56,265 nt of DNA, from assembly GCF_947654165.1 (NCBI RefSeq), contig NZ_CANTKB010000022.1:1-56265 (forward strand), in the 5' to 3' direction. Source of the stretch: an uncultured Blautia sp. (GTDB lineage: Bacteria > Bacillota > Clostridia > Lachnospirales > Lachnospiraceae). Both the position numbers and the translations under genes were made by a program. Below, piece by piece: positions 16,367-26,390 of the stretch (position 1 is the first letter of the stretch; every line of letters begins with the position of its first letter). Under the pieces are notes generated by a model. The model saw nothing but the letters and a program-made list of their open reading frames with translations, did not search any database and had not been told where the DNA came from.

Positions 16367-17317
16367 ATGAAGTACTATTTCGCCCCTATGGAGGGGATCA
16401 CTGGATATGTATACCGGGGAATCCACAGGGAATGTTTTCCCGGCATGGATAAATATTTTACCCCGTTTCTCACACCCAGCCAGAAAAAAGCCATGACACC
16501 AAGAGAGAATAAGGATGTATTGCCGGAAAATAACAAGGATGTACCCTTGGTGCCTCAGATCCTTACGAATTGTGCAGCGGACTTTATCAAAACAGCAAAA
16601 AATCTTCAGGATTATGGTTATGAGGAAGTAAATCTGAATCTGGGATGCCCTTCAGGTACCGTGGTTTCTAAGAAAAAAGGCTCCGGATTTCTGGAGTTTC
16701 CGGAGCAATTGAATGGTTTTCTGGAAGAGATTTTTGAACAGCTTGATATGAAGATTTCGATTAAAACAAGAATTGGAAAATCCGAACCGGAGGAGTTTGA
16801 GCGGTTACTGGAAATATATAATCAATACCCTCTGGAAGAGTTAATCATACATCCAAGGGTGCAGACGGATCATTATAAAAATACTCCAAGGATGGAGAGT
16901 TACAAAACAGCGGAAGAGCAGAGTAAAAATCCTCTTTGTTACAACGGGGATTTGTTCACAGAGGGACATTACAGGAGATTTATGGAACAATTTCCGGATA
17001 CCGGGGCTGTGATGCTGGGAAGGGGAATGTTAGTAAATCCGGCACTTGTAAGGCAGATACAGGGTCATGGAATCCTTACAAAAGAAGAATTACAGCAGTT
17101 TCATGACAGGCTTTGCAGTAAGTATGAGGAAGTGATGTCAGGGGACAATGCAGTTCTTTTTAAAATGAAAGAACTGTGGTTTTTTATGGGAAATCTGTTT
17201 CCGGACAATAAAAAATACCTGAAAAAAATAAAAAAATCACAACATTTAACAGAGTACAGACAGGCGGCAGAGAGTCTGTTCCGGGATTTGGAACTCATGA
17301 TTCCAAATAAAAATTAG
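16367..17317 (+). CDS. dus: tRNA-dihydrouridine synthase
   Basis: 316 aa from the ATG at 16367 (AGAAGGAGA ribosome site). The FMN-binding barrel starts MKYYFAPMEGITGYVYR. NLNLGCPSGTVVSKKKGSGFL holds the catalytic Cys; SIKTRIG, LIIHPRVQ and MLGRGMLVNPAL complete the Dus signature. It reduces uridine to dihydrouridine in the tRNA D-loop. Which position it modifies cannot be told. It follows the kinase gene by 79 bases, perhaps in the same transcript. Confidence 0.9.
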   Translation: MKYYFAPMEGITGYVYRGIHRECFPGMDKYFTPFLTPSQKKAMTPRENKDVLPENNKDVPLVPQILTNCAADFIKTAKNLQDYGYEEVNLNLGCPSGTVVSKKKGSGFLEFPEQLNGFLEEIFEQLDMKISIKTRIGKSEPEEFERLLEIYNQYPLEELIIHPRVQTDHYKNTPRMESYKTAEEQSKNPLCYNGDLFTEGHYRRFMEQFPDTGAVMLGRGMLVNPALVRQIQGHGILTKEELQQFHDRLCSKYEEVMSGDNAVLFKMKELWFFMGNLFPDNKKYLKKIKKSQHLTEYRQAAESLFRDLELMIPNKN

Positions 17318-17337
17318 AAAAGAAAAGAGAAGAAAAA

Positions 17338-17997
17338 ATGAAAAAAATCAAAGCTTTATTGGTGAAATATACAGAACCACAGGGGTTGTGGAGAATATTC
17401 TGCATGATGACTGCAATATTTTTCATGGGAGTTTCCCTGTCTTTTCTGATTCTTGTGGATATGGGGACAGATCCCTTTTCTTTTATGAACCGGGGATTTG
17501 CAGCGACACTTCATATGTCTTTCGGAACCTGGCAGTTGGTGATGAATTGTATTTTATTTATCATCACATTCCTGTTCCAGAGAAGCCTTATCGGTCTTGG
17601 AACTCTGGTCAATATGACGGTGATCGGGTATGTGGCAGATTTTTTTGGCAGTGTGTGGAATCAGATAGATGCCTTTCAGGCACCTATGCCTATGGGGCTG
17701 CGGCTTGTGATCTTAGCAGGGGCACTGGGAGTCTTTGTGTTCAGTGCTGCGGTATATATGACGGCAGAACTTGGAACAGCACCGTATGATGCAATCCCTT
17801 TTATTCTATCTCAGCATGTGAAACAAATACCTTTCAGGTGGATTCGGATGATCTGGGATACAGCAGCCACGGTAATCGGACTTTTGCTTGGAATGAAGCT
17901 TGGAGTGATCACGGTTTTAATGGTGTTGACGTTAGGTCCCGTTGTAGCATGGTTTGGAGATCATGTGGCAGGAAGGCTATTTGGAAGAACAGAATAG
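17338..17997 (+). CDS. YczE/YyaS/YitT-type membrane protein
   Basis: 219 aa with five predicted helices. The motifs VSLSFLILVDMGTDPFSFMNRG, FGTWQLVMNCILF and TAELGTAPYDAIPFIL are typical of the YczE/DUF6198 group. In B. subtilis yczE affects surfactin production; the molecular function is unknown. It begins 20 bases after dus and ends right at a strong terminator. Confidence 0.82.
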   Translation: MKKIKALLVKYTEPQGLWRIFCMMTAIFFMGVSLSFLILVDMGTDPFSFMNRGFAATLHMSFGTWQLVMNCILFIITFLFQRSLIGLGTLVNMTVIGYVADFFGSVWNQIDAFQAPMPMGLRLVILAGALGVFVFSAAVYMTAELGTAPYDAIPFILSQHVKQIPFRWIRMIWDTAATVIGLLLGMKLGVITVLMVLTLGPVVAWFGDHVAGRLFGRTE

Positions 17998-18028
17998 GGA
18001 GAAGGGCTTGCCCCTTCTCCTATTTTTA
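17998..18028 (+). terminator. Rho-independent terminator
   Basis: GGAGAAGGG (17998-18006) pairs perfectly with CCCTTCTCC (18012-18020), and TATTTTTA follows. It is one base from the yczE-like stop codon. Confidence 0.85.
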
Positions 18029-18079
18029 TGGTATCCTATAAAGTAGGTTTACCCAGAATGAGAAAGGGGAATAAAAATC

Positions 18080-19546
18080 ATGAAGAAGTTAAAAGACTTA
18101 CTGGAACATTTGGATTATCAGTGTCTCCAGGGTACTACAGATAAAGAAATTACAAGTGTTGTGTTTGATTCCAGAAAAGCGGAGCCGGGCTCACTGTTTC
18201 TCTGCATTAAAGGAGCTGTTTCAGACGGGCATACTTATGCAAAAGAGGTAGCGGAAAAAGGGGCATCTGTACTGGTTGTGCAGGACGCAGTGGAAGTGCC
18301 GGAAGATGTGACAGTCATTCAGGTTGAGAACAGCCGATATGCCATGGCATGTATTTCAGCAGCATGGTTTGATCATCCGGCGAAAAAGCTGAAAACCATT
18401 GGAATCACAGGAACCAAAGGAAAGACTACGACTACCTATCTTGTGAAATCTATTCTGGAAAATGCAGGTCACAAGACCGGTCTGATCGGAACTATTGAGA
18501 CGATTATCGGGGAAGAGCATATTCCTTCTGCCAATACAACACCGGAGTCCTATCTGGTGCAGCAGTATTTTGCAAAGATGGCTGAAGCGGGCTGCGACAG
18601 TGTTGTGATGGAAGTTTCTTCTCAGGGGCTGATGCTTCACAGAACAGCAGGATTTACCTTTGATATTGGTATTTTCACGAATCTGGAGCCGGATCATATT
18701 GGTCCTAATGAGCATAAAGATTTTGAAGATTATCTTCGATGCAAGGCATTGTTATTCCAACAGTGTAAGACCGGAATTTTCAATGCAGATGACCAGCATC
18801 TGGAGCAGATTTTGGAAGGACATACCTGTGATGTGGAGACGTTTGGATTTTCTGAGAAAGCTGATCTGCGTGCGGAAAACACCAGACTGGTCACAGGGAA
18901 AGGAACTCTGGGAATTCAGTATGATGTAAAAGGTTTGATGGATTTTCCGGTGGAAATCGACCTTCCGGGAAAATTCAGTGTATATAATTCTCTGACTGCG
19001 ATTGCAGTGTGCCGCCATTTCAATGTGACAGAAGAAAACATTCAGAAAGCCCTGAAACAAGCGAAAGTAAAGGGCAGGATTGAGATGGTGAAGGTATCAG
19101 ATGACTTTACTTTAATGATTGATTATGCACACAATGCCATGAGTCTGGAAAGTTTGCTTACAACCTTAAAAGAATATAAGCCGAACCGTCTGGTATGTCT
19201 GTTCGGATGCGGTGGAAACCGCTCAAAACTGCGGCGCTATGAGATGGGAGAGGTGTCAGGAAAGCTGGCAGATCTCACCATCATCACTTCTGATAATCCA
19301 CGAAATGAAGAACCGCAGGAAATCATCAATGATATCAAAGTGGGAATCGGCAAGACAGACGGAAAATATGTGGAAATCATAGACCGGAAAGAGGCCATTG
19401 CCTATGCGATTCACCACGGACAGCCGGGGGATATCGTAGTTCTTGCCGGAAAAGGCCATGAAGATTATCAGGAAATTAAAGGAAAAAAATATCCTATGGA
19501 TGAGAGGATATTGATTCAGGAGATTTTGGAAGAAGACCAAAAATGA
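18080..19546 (+). CDS. murE: UDP-MurNAc-tripeptide ligase (meso-DAP adding)
   Basis: 488 aa. Three-domain Mur ligase: UDP-MurNAc-binding part with VVFDSRKAEPGSLFLCIKGA, ATP P-loop GTKGKTTTTYL (~residues 111-121) and C-terminal domain. The substrate-selecting motif is DNPRNEEP (~407-414); DNPR is the DAP form, as opposed to the lysine-type sequence. It adds the third residue of the peptidoglycan stem in the cytoplasm. It lies outside the dcw cluster where murE usually sits. Its stop codon overlaps priA (ATGA). Confidence 0.92.
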   Translation: MKKLKDLLEHLDYQCLQGTTDKEITSVVFDSRKAEPGSLFLCIKGAVSDGHTYAKEVAEKGASVLVVQDAVEVPEDVTVIQVENSRYAMACISAAWFDHPAKKLKTIGITGTKGKTTTTYLVKSILENAGHKTGLIGTIETIIGEEHIPSANTTPESYLVQQYFAKMAEAGCDSVVMEVSSQGLMLHRTAGFTFDIGIFTNLEPDHIGPNEHKDFEDYLRCKALLFQQCKTGIFNADDQHLEQILEGHTCDVETFGFSEKADLRAENTRLVTGKGTLGIQYDVKGLMDFPVEIDLPGKFSVYNSLTAIAVCRHFNVTEENIQKALKQAKVKGRIEMVKVSDDFTLMIDYAHNAMSLESLLTTLKEYKPNRLVCLFGCGGNRSKLRRYEMGEVSGKLADLTIITSDNPRNEEPQEIINDIKVGIGKTDGKYVEIIDRKEAIAYAIHHGQPGDIVVLAGKGHEDYQEIKGKKYPMDERILIQEILEEDQK

Positions 19547-21768
19547 GAAAACAATATGCGGATATCATTGTAGATATCTCTCAGGAAAAACTGGATAAAA
19601 CCTTTCAGTATGAGATTCCGAAGGAATTAGAGAGTCGTGTGGAAATCGGAAAAAAAGTAAGGATTCCTTTTGGAAACGGCGGCAGACAGCTCACAGGTTA
19701 TATTGTGGGGATTTCACAGGAACCCAAAATAGAGGCGGCAAGAATCAAGCCTGTTCTCGGAATAGAAGAGCAAGGGACAGAAATTGAATCCAGGCTTATT
19801 GCGTTAGCGGGATGGATTGCCAGAAATTACGGTTCCACTATGAATCAGGCATTGAAAACCGTACTTCCGGTGAAGGAAAAAGCATCTGCAAAAGAGAAAA
19901 AGTATCTTTGTCTCGTGGCTTCCAGGGAGGTCTGTGAACCATTTTTAGAAGAATGTATCCGAAAGCATTATAAGGCAAAGGAACGTTTGCTCAGAGCTCT
20001 GATGGAGCAGAAAACACTGGATTCTTCTTATGTGAACAGTGTGCTGAAAGTAAGTGCAGGAGTCGTAAAAGGATTCGAGGAACAGAATCTGATTACCATA
20101 GAGACGAAACGCTGCTACCGTATGCCTGTGCCCAGGGACGTGCAGGTCTCGCAGCCTTTGCACCTTACTCCGGCTCAGAGGGAAGCCGTATCCGAAATAC
20201 TTGCAGAGTGGGAAACAAAAGATCCAAGACCGTGTCTGATAAAAGGGGTAACGGGAAGTGGGAAAACAGAGGTTTATATGGAACTGATCTCTCATATGCT
20301 GTCCCGAGGCAAACAGGTTATCGTGCTGATCCCGGAAATTGCCCTGACTTATCAGAATGTATCCAGGTTTTACGGAAGGTTCGGAGATTGTGTCTCTGTG
20401 ATGAATTCCAGACTGTCTCAGGGGGAACGTTCTGATCAGTTTGAACGGGCGAAAAAAGGAGAGATTTCTATTGTTATCGGACCACGCTCCGCACTGTTTA
20501 CCCCCTTTCCGAACCTTGGTCTGATCCTGATAGACGAGGAGCATGAAAGCTCCTATAAAAGCGAAAAAACGCCTTGCTATCATGCCAGGGAGACGGCAAT
20601 AGAGCGGGCACGGATGGAAGGAGCACAGGTAGTCCTCGGCTCTGCGTCTCCAAGTGTGGAGAGCTATTACCGGGGACAAACAGGGGAGTTTAAACTGGTC
20701 TTCCTGGAGCAGAGATATGCGGGAAGAAGCATGCCGGAGGTTTCGGTTGTGGATCTGAGAGAAGAGTTGAAGACAGGAAATCGCTCTATCTTCAGCAGCA
20801 TGCTCACAGAAAAAATAAAAGACAGGCTTCAGAAAAAAGAGCAGGTACTTTTATTTCTCAACAGGAGGGGGTATACTGGTTTTGTAAGCTGCCGTTCCTG
20901 TGGACATGTGATGAAATGTCCGCACTGTGATGTATCCCTTACGGCTCATAGAAATGGAAAACTGATCTGTCACTACTGTGGTTATGAGACCTTGCAGGTA
21001 AAGCAGTGTCCCGTATGCGGTTCTCCTTATATTGGAGGATTTAAGGCAGGAACACAGCAGATCGAGACCTTGGTACAGAAGAGTTTTCCGGGTGCCAGAG
21101 TCCTTCGGATGGATGCTGACACAACCAGGAAAAAGGACGATCACGAAAATATCCTGTCAGCTTTTGCGGCTCACGAAGCAGATATTCTCATAGGCACACA
21201 GATGATCGTGAAAGGGCATGATTTTCCCAAGGTTACACTGGTAGGCGTGCTGGCAGCAGATTTATCTCTGCACAGCGAAGATTACCGGGCAGCCGAGAAA
21301 ACCTTTCAGCTTCTTTTGCAGGCTGTGGGAAGAGCCGGAAGAGGAGAAAAGCCGGGAGAAGCGGTGATTCAGACTTACAACCCGGAGCATTACAGTATCC
21401 AGGCAGCCGCAGCACAGGATTACCAGAGGTTTTATGAGGCGGAGATGGGATATCGGATGCTTCTTGATTACCCTCCGGCAGCCGCTATGGCAGCAATAAG
21501 AGGAGCCAGTGAGGATGAAGAATTCCTTGGAAAAGCAATGGAATATATCAGAAAATATATAGAGTCTATTTATAAAAAAAAGGATCTGATTCTCATAGGG
21601 CCGGCACCGGAGGCAGTGGCAAAGGTGCAGGACTTATACAAAATGGTACTTTATATGCGGCATCCGGACCGGGAAATCCTGGTTAAGATAAAAAATGCTG
21701 TGGAAAAATATATTTCCATAAACAGTGGATTCCGCAAAATTTATATACAGTTTGATTTTAACGCTTAG
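19543..21768 (+). CDS. priA: Primosomal protein N' (replication restart helicase)
   Basis: 741 aa. N-terminal 3'BD-like domain, Walker A GVTGSGKTEVYM (~233-244), DEEH box LIDEEHESSYK, and a zinc region of eight Cys (CRSCGHVMKCPHC...CHYCGYE...CPVCGSPYIGG). Helicase motifs GTQMIVKGHDFPKVTLVGV and LLQAVGRAGRGEKPGEAVIQT follow. It reloads the replicative helicase at stalled forks. Start overlaps the murE stop by four bases. Confidence 0.95.
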   Translation: MRKQYADIIVDISQEKLDKTFQYEIPKELESRVEIGKKVRIPFGNGGRQLTGYIVGISQEPKIEAARIKPVLGIEEQGTEIESRLIALAGWIARNYGSTMNQALKTVLPVKEKASAKEKKYLCLVASREVCEPFLEECIRKHYKAKERLLRALMEQKTLDSSYVNSVLKVSAGVVKGFEEQNLITIETKRCYRMPVPRDVQVSQPLHLTPAQREAVSEILAEWETKDPRPCLIKGVTGSGKTEVYMELISHMLSRGKQVIVLIPEIALTYQNVSRFYGRFGDCVSVMNSRLSQGERSDQFERAKKGEISIVIGPRSALFTPFPNLGLILIDEEHESSYKSEKTPCYHARETAIERARMEGAQVVLGSASPSVESYYRGQTGEFKLVFLEQRYAGRSMPEVSVVDLREELKTGNRSIFSSMLTEKIKDRLQKKEQVLLFLNRRGYTGFVSCRSCGHVMKCPHCDVSLTAHRNGKLICHYCGYETLQVKQCPVCGSPYIGGFKAGTQQIETLVQKSFPGARVLRMDADTTRKKDDHENILSAFAAHEADILIGTQMIVKGHDFPKVTLVGVLAADLSLHSEDYRAAEKTFQLLLQAVGRAGRGEKPGEAVIQTYNPEHYSIQAAAAQDYQRFYEAEMGYRMLLDYPPAAAMAAIRGASEDEEFLGKAMEYIRKYIESIYKKKDLILIGPAPEAVAKVQDLYKMVLYMRHPDREILVKIKNAVEKYISINSGFRKIYIQFDFNA

Positions 21769-21787
21769 AGATAAAGGAGAGAAAACA

Positions 21788-22267
21788 ATGGCTATTAGAA
21801 AAATCAGAACACAGGGAGACAGTATTTTAGCAAAAGAGTGCAGAAAAATAGAAAAAATGACACCAAAGCTCCAGGAATTGATCGATGATATGTTTGATAC
21901 CATGTACGATGCGTATGGTGTTGGACTGGCAGGTCCCCAGGTGGGAATGCTGAAACAGATTGTGGTGATCGACACAACGGGAGATGATCCTCATGTGCTG
22001 ATCAATCCGGAAATATTAGAAACTTCCGGATCACAGACCGGGGATGAGGGATGTTTAAGTGTGCCGGGGATGTCAGGAACAGTTACCAGACCCAATTATG
22101 TGAAAGTAAAAGCTCTCAACGAAAATATGGAAGAGTTTATTCTGGAAGGGGAAGAGCTTCTGGCAAGAGCAATCTGTCATGAGGTGGATCATCTTCACGG
22201 AAGACTTTATACGGAACTGGTGGAAGGAGAACTGCGTCGCACAAGCTATGAGGAGGATGACGAATGA
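21788..22267 (+). CDS. def: Peptide deformylase
   Basis: 159 aa from the ATG at 21788 (AAAGGAGAG ribosome site). Metal and catalytic motifs are GVGLAGPQVG, EGCLSVPG (metal-binding Cys) and HEVDHLHG (two His and catalytic Glu). It removes the formyl group from new proteins. It is paired with fmt, overlapping by ATGA, so the enzymes that add and remove the formyl group share a transcript. Confidence 0.95.
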   Translation: MAIRKIRTQGDSILAKECRKIEKMTPKLQELIDDMFDTMYDAYGVGLAGPQVGMLKQIVVIDTTGDDPHVLINPEILETSGSQTGDEGCLSVPGMSGTVTRPNYVKVKALNENMEEFILEGEELLARAICHEVDHLHGRLYTELVEGELRRTSYEEDDE

Positions 22268-23196
22268 GAGTAATCTTTATGGGAACTCCGGATTTCGCCA
22301 CAGGAACGCTGGAGGAAATCGTAAAAGCAGGACACGAAGTCGTCGGAGTGGTAACACAGCCGGATAAGCCAAAAGGAAGAGGGAAGACCATGATGCCCAC
22401 TCCGGTAAAGGAAACTGCTCTGAAATATGATCTTCCGGTATATCAGCCGAAAAAAGTGCGGGAATCGGAATTTGTAGAGCTGCTCAGAAGCCTGAATCCG
22501 GATGTGATGGTCGTAGCTGCTTTTGGACAGATCATTACAAAAGAAATCCTGGACATGCCGAAATACGGATGTATCAATGTCCATGCATCCCTGCTTCCTG
22601 CTTACAGAGGGGCAGCACCCATTCAATGGGCGGTCATTAACGGAGACAAGGAGTCCGGCGTTACCATCATGCAGATGGATGAAGGCATTGATACCGGTGA
22701 CATGATTGAAAAAGCAGTGGTGCCGATTGCAGAAGATGAGACAGGCGGAAGTCTGTTTGACAAACTGAGCCATACAGGTGCAAAGCTGTGCGTAAAGGTT
22801 CTGAAAGACCTGGAAGAAGGAACTGCAGTGAGAGAAAAACAGCCGGAGGAGAGTACCACACCTTATGCCAAAATGATTGATAAAAAGATGGGGGAAGTGG
22901 ACTGGAAGAAATCTGCAAAAGAGATTGAGCAGTTGATCCGGGGACTGAATCCGTGGCCAAGTGCTTATACAAAAGTACATGGAAAGACTCTGAAAATCTG
23001 GAAAGCAAATGTACTCTCGGAAACATCACAAATGAACCCGGGACAGATTGCAAGAGTGACAAAAGACGGCTTTGCAGTACAGACAGGACAGGGGATTTTA
23101 GAGATTCAGGAGTTACAGTTAGAAGGGAAAAAACGTATGGATACGTCATCCTTTTTAAGAGGTTATCCTCTGGCAGAGGGAGAATGTCTGGGCTGA
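22264..23196 (+). CDS. fmt: Methionyl-tRNA formyltransferase
   Basis: 310 aa. N-terminal formyl-transferase domain MRVIFMGTPDFATGTLEEI with the folate-site motif NVHASLLPAYRGAAPIQWAVINGD (catalytic Asn, His) and Asp in MQMDEGIDTGDM. A C-terminal OB-like domain follows. It formylates initiator Met-tRNA. Confidence 0.95.
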   Translation: MRVIFMGTPDFATGTLEEIVKAGHEVVGVVTQPDKPKGRGKTMMPTPVKETALKYDLPVYQPKKVRESEFVELLRSLNPDVMVVAAFGQIITKEILDMPKYGCINVHASLLPAYRGAAPIQWAVINGDKESGVTIMQMDEGIDTGDMIEKAVVPIAEDETGGSLFDKLSHTGAKLCVKVLKDLEEGTAVREKQPEESTTPYAKMIDKKMGEVDWKKSAKEIEQLIRGLNPWPSAYTKVHGKTLKIWKANVLSETSQMNPGQIARVTKDGFAVQTGQGILEIQELQLEGKKRMDTSSFLRGYPLAEGECLG

Positions 23197-23225
23197 GAAA
23201 ACTTATTAAGGGGAGTGAAAAACAG

Positions 23226-24590
23226 ATGAATCAACAGGTAAATACAAGAGAATTGATTCTGGGAATCTTACTGGAAGTAAACAAAGAAGGACAGTACAGT
23301 CATCTTGTGATCCGCAGCACTCTGGAAAAATATCAATATCTGGAAAAGCAGGAGAGGGCGTTTATTACCAGAGTATGTGAGGGGACTCTGGAATATAAAA
23401 TCCGCCTGGACTACATTCTGAACCAGTTTTCCACTGTTCCTGCGGAAAAAATGAAACCGGTTATCCGGGAATTGTTGAGAAGCAGCGTGTATCAGATTCT
23501 CTATATGGACAGCGTGCCGGACAGTGCGGTGTGCAATGAAGCAGTGAAGCTGGCCAGAAAAAAAGGGTTTTATAATCTCACAGGCTTTGTCAATGGGGTG
23601 CTGAGAAAAATCGCAAGAGAATATGGAAGTATCCGTTTTCCGGGAAAAGACCAGCCGCAAGAGTATCTTTCTGTTATCTATTCTATGCCCAAATGGATTG
23701 TTCAGAGATTTCTGGAGGAGTATGGGTTTGAGAAGACAGAGAAAATGTTGGAGTCTTTTCTGAAAGAGAAGCCCACCACAATTCGGATACGAGAATATTT
23801 GGTGGAAAAGGAAACCGTTCTGGAGAGCCTGGAAAAGCAGAAGGTAACCGTAGAAAAGGCACCTTATATAGAAAATGCCTATTACCTGAAACATTACGAT
23901 TATCTTCCGGCACTGGATGCTTTTCGTATGGGGACAATCCAGGTACAGGATGTCAGTTCCATGCTGGTAGGAGACATTGCAGCTCCGAAAGAGGGAGATT
24001 ATGTCATTGATCTGTGTGCTGCACCGGGAGGAAAAACCTTGTGTATTGCAGATAAATTAAAAGGGACGGGCAGAGTAGATGCCAGAGATATCAGCAGGAG
24101 CAAAACAGATTTGATACGTGAGAATGCTATCCGCCAGAACTTTTTAAATGTGGTAGTAAGTGAAAAAGACGCTTCACAGCTAGACAGCGATTCCCTGGAA
24201 AAAGCAGATATTCTCATTGCCGATGTACCATGCTCCGGTCTTGGTGTTATGGGAAGAAAAACAGATATCAAATACAAAATGAATCAGGCAAGGATTCAGG
24301 AACTGGCCGGATTGCAGAGACAAATCCTGGAACAGTCATCTACATACGTGAAGCCGGGAGGGACTTTGATCTACAGTACCTGTACCATAACAAATGAAGA
24401 AAATCTGGATAATGTAAAATGGTTTACAGAGCATTTTCCATATGAGTTAGAAAGCCTGGATCCGTATCTTTGTGAAGAATTGCAGGGAGAAACCACCGCA
24501 AAAGGATATCTCCAGCTATTGCCGGGAGTGCATCAGAGCGATGGATTTTTCATTGCCAGAATGAAGAGGAAAAAAGAATGGAACGCATAG
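23226..24590 (+). CDS. rsmB: 16S rRNA m5C967 methyltransferase
   Basis: 454 aa from the ATG at 23226 (GGGGAG 11 bases up); a longer frame upstream is fmt in another frame. An N-terminal NusB-like helical domain (1-140) is followed by a Rossmann methyltransferase: VIDLCAAPGGKTLCIAD for SAM, DVPCSGLGVMGRK (release Cys) and YSTCTITNEEN (catalytic Cys). It modifies C967 of 16S rRNA. Its end overlaps rlmN. Confidence 0.93.
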   Translation: MNQQVNTRELILGILLEVNKEGQYSHLVIRSTLEKYQYLEKQERAFITRVCEGTLEYKIRLDYILNQFSTVPAEKMKPVIRELLRSSVYQILYMDSVPDSAVCNEAVKLARKKGFYNLTGFVNGVLRKIAREYGSIRFPGKDQPQEYLSVIYSMPKWIVQRFLEEYGFEKTEKMLESFLKEKPTTIRIREYLVEKETVLESLEKQKVTVEKAPYIENAYYLKHYDYLPALDAFRMGTIQVQDVSSMLVGDIAAPKEGDYVIDLCAAPGGKTLCIADKLKGTGRVDARDISRSKTDLIRENAIRQNFLNVVVSEKDASQLDSDSLEKADILIADVPCSGLGVMGRKTDIKYKMNQARIQELAGLQRQILEQSSTYVKPGGTLIYSTCTITNEENLDNVKWFTEHFPYELESLDPYLCEELQGETTAKGYLQLLPGVHQSDGFFIARMKRKKEWNA

Positions 24591-25645
24591 AGATCAAATC
24601 CCAGAGTTTGCCGGAACTAAAACAGACTATGGAAAGCCTTGGGGAAAAAGGATTCCGTGCAAAACAGCTTTATGAGTGGATGCACCGGAAGCTGGCAGAT
24701 GATTTTGATGAGATGAGCAACCTGTCCAAAACTCTGCGGGAAAAACTAAAAGAACATTGCACGCTGACATCCTTGAAGGTACTGGAAGTGCAGACTTCTA
24801 AGATAGATGGGACACAGAAATATCTGTTTGCTCTCGCAGACGGAAATGTGGTGGAGAGTGTGCTTATGAAGTATAAGCATGGAAACAGTGTATGTATTTC
24901 ATCCCAGGTCGGATGTAAGATGGGATGCCGGTTCTGTGCTTCTACCATCGGAGGATGGACCAGAAATCTGCAGGCATCAGAGATGCTGGATCAGATTTAT
25001 AAAATCCAGAAACTTTCAGGAGAAAGAGTTTCCAACGTAGTTGTGATGGGAACCGGAGAGCCTTTGGATAATTATGAGAACCTTCTGCGTTTTATCCGTA
25101 TGCTCAGTGATGAAAACGGCCTGAATATCAGCCAGAGGAATATTACTGTGTCCACCTGTGGGATTGTTCCCAGAATGTATGATTTGGCAGAAGAGGATTT
25201 ACAGATCACACTGGCGATTTCCCTTCATGCTTCAAATCAGGAAAAAAGAGCGGAATTAATGCCCATTGCCAACAAATATTCTATCACGGAAGTTTTGGAT
25301 GCATGCAGAAATTACTTTGAAAAAACAGGTCGCAGGCTGACCTTCGAGTACAGCCTGGTGGGAGGCAAAAATGACTCCCAGGAGGATGCAAGGGAACTGG
25401 CAGAGTTGATCAAAGGGCTTAACTGTCATGTAAATCTAATCCCGGTAAACCCCATAAAAGAGCGGGATTTCGTGCAGTCGGGGAAAAAAGTTATAGAGAA
25501 ATTTCAAAATAAACTTGAAAAATACCAAATTAATGTTACTATAAGAAGAGAAATGGGCCGGGATATTGATGGAGCCTGTGGACAATTAAGAAAAAGTTAT
25601 ATTGATAATAAGCAATGTAAAGAGGATAAGAGAGAGGACTCGTAG
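24578..25645 (+). CDS. rlmN: Dual-specificity 23S rRNA A2503 / tRNA A37 methyltransferase
   Basis: 355 aa radical SAM enzyme. The cluster motif is CKMGCRFC (~residues 112-119), followed by the SAM-binding VVVMGTGEPLDNYENLLRF. The methyl-carrying Cys is expected in MGRDIDGACGQLR near the C-terminus. It makes 2-methyladenosine in rRNA and some tRNAs. It overlaps rsmB by 13 bases. No Cfr-type features were noticed. Confidence 0.94.
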   Translation: MERIEIKSQSLPELKQTMESLGEKGFRAKQLYEWMHRKLADDFDEMSNLSKTLREKLKEHCTLTSLKVLEVQTSKIDGTQKYLFALADGNVVESVLMKYKHGNSVCISSQVGCKMGCRFCASTIGGWTRNLQASEMLDQIYKIQKLSGERVSNVVVMGTGEPLDNYENLLRFIRMLSDENGLNISQRNITVSTCGIVPRMYDLAEEDLQITLAISLHASNQEKRAELMPIANKYSITEVLDACRNYFEKTGRRLTFEYSLVGGKNDSQEDARELAELIKGLNCHVNLIPVNPIKERDFVQSGKKVIEKFQNKLEKYQINVTIRREMGRDIDGACGQLRKSYIDNKQCKEDKREDS

Positions 25646-25646
25646 G

Positions 25647-26390
25647 ATGAAGTCATATTCTGTAACGGATGTGGGGCAGAAACGTCAGGTGAATCAGGAC
25701 TATGTATATGCTTCTGAAGAACCGGTGGGAAACCTGCCGAATCTTTTTGTGGTTGCAGACGGTATGGGAGGGCATAATGCAGGTGATTTTGCATCCAGCT
25801 TTGCCGTACAGACACTGGTACATACCATTCAGGAAGATGAAAACCAAAATCCAATCAAAATTATCCGCAATGCGGTAGAAGAAGCTAATCGGAAAGTACT
25901 GGAAGAATCAAAACTGCATGTGGAGATGTCAGGTATGGGAACTACAATGGTTCTTGTTACCATCATAGATGATTATGCCTATGTAGCAAATGTGGGTGAC
26001 AGCAGACTATATTTGATTGAAGATCAGATTCTTCAGATTACAAAAGATCATTCTCTGGTACAGGAGATGGTCAGACGGGGGTTAATCACAAAAGAAGAGG
26101 CCAGAGAGCATCCGGACAAAAATATCATTACCAGGGTGCTTGGAATCGGTCCGGAGGTAGAGGTGGATTTCTTTGATATCCATTTGAAAGATAACAGCAC
26201 TTTGCTGTTGTGTTCAGACGGACTTTCCAATATGGTTTCAGATGAAGACATCTGGAGAATTATAAATACGAGCAGGGAGTTAAAAGAGGCAGGTATGCGT
26301 CTGGTTTCCCTGGCAAATGAAAACGGTGGTAAAGATAATATAGCAGTGGTACTGGTACAGCCAGACACAAAAGAGGTGCAAGTATGTTAA
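25647..26390 (+). CDS. prpC: PP2C-family serine/threonine phosphatase (partner of PrkC)
   Basis: 247 aa from the ATG at 25647. Metal-binding Asp motifs are intact: DVGQKRQVNQDYVY, VVADGMGGHNAGDFAS, MGTTMV, VANVGDSRLYLI, LCSDGLSNMV and GGKDNIAVVLV. It removes phosphates from targets of the PASTA kinase encoded next. Its end overlaps the kinase start by 7 bases. Confidence 0.93.
   Translation: MKSYSVTDVGQKRQVNQDYVYASEEPVGNLPNLFVVADGMGGHNAGDFASSFAVQTLVHTIQEDENQNPIKIIRNAVEEANRKVLEESKLHVEMSGMGTTMVLVTIIDDYAYVANVGDSRLYLIEDQILQITKDHSLVQEMVRRGLITKEEAREHPDKNIITRVLGIGPEVEVDFFDIHLKDNSTLLLCSDGLSNMVSDEDIWRIINTSRELKEAGMRLVSLANENGGKDNIAVVLVQPDTKEVQVC

Noticed and set aside
18080..19546. Lysine-type MurE
   Set aside because: The specificity motif is DNPR, the DAP form.
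22953..23225. N-terminal extension of RsmB
   Set aside because: It is fmt read in another frame; the RsmB family start and a ribosome site are at 23226.
24578..25645. Cfr-type resistance methyltransferase
   Set aside because: Position in the housekeeping run and overall pattern fit RlmN.
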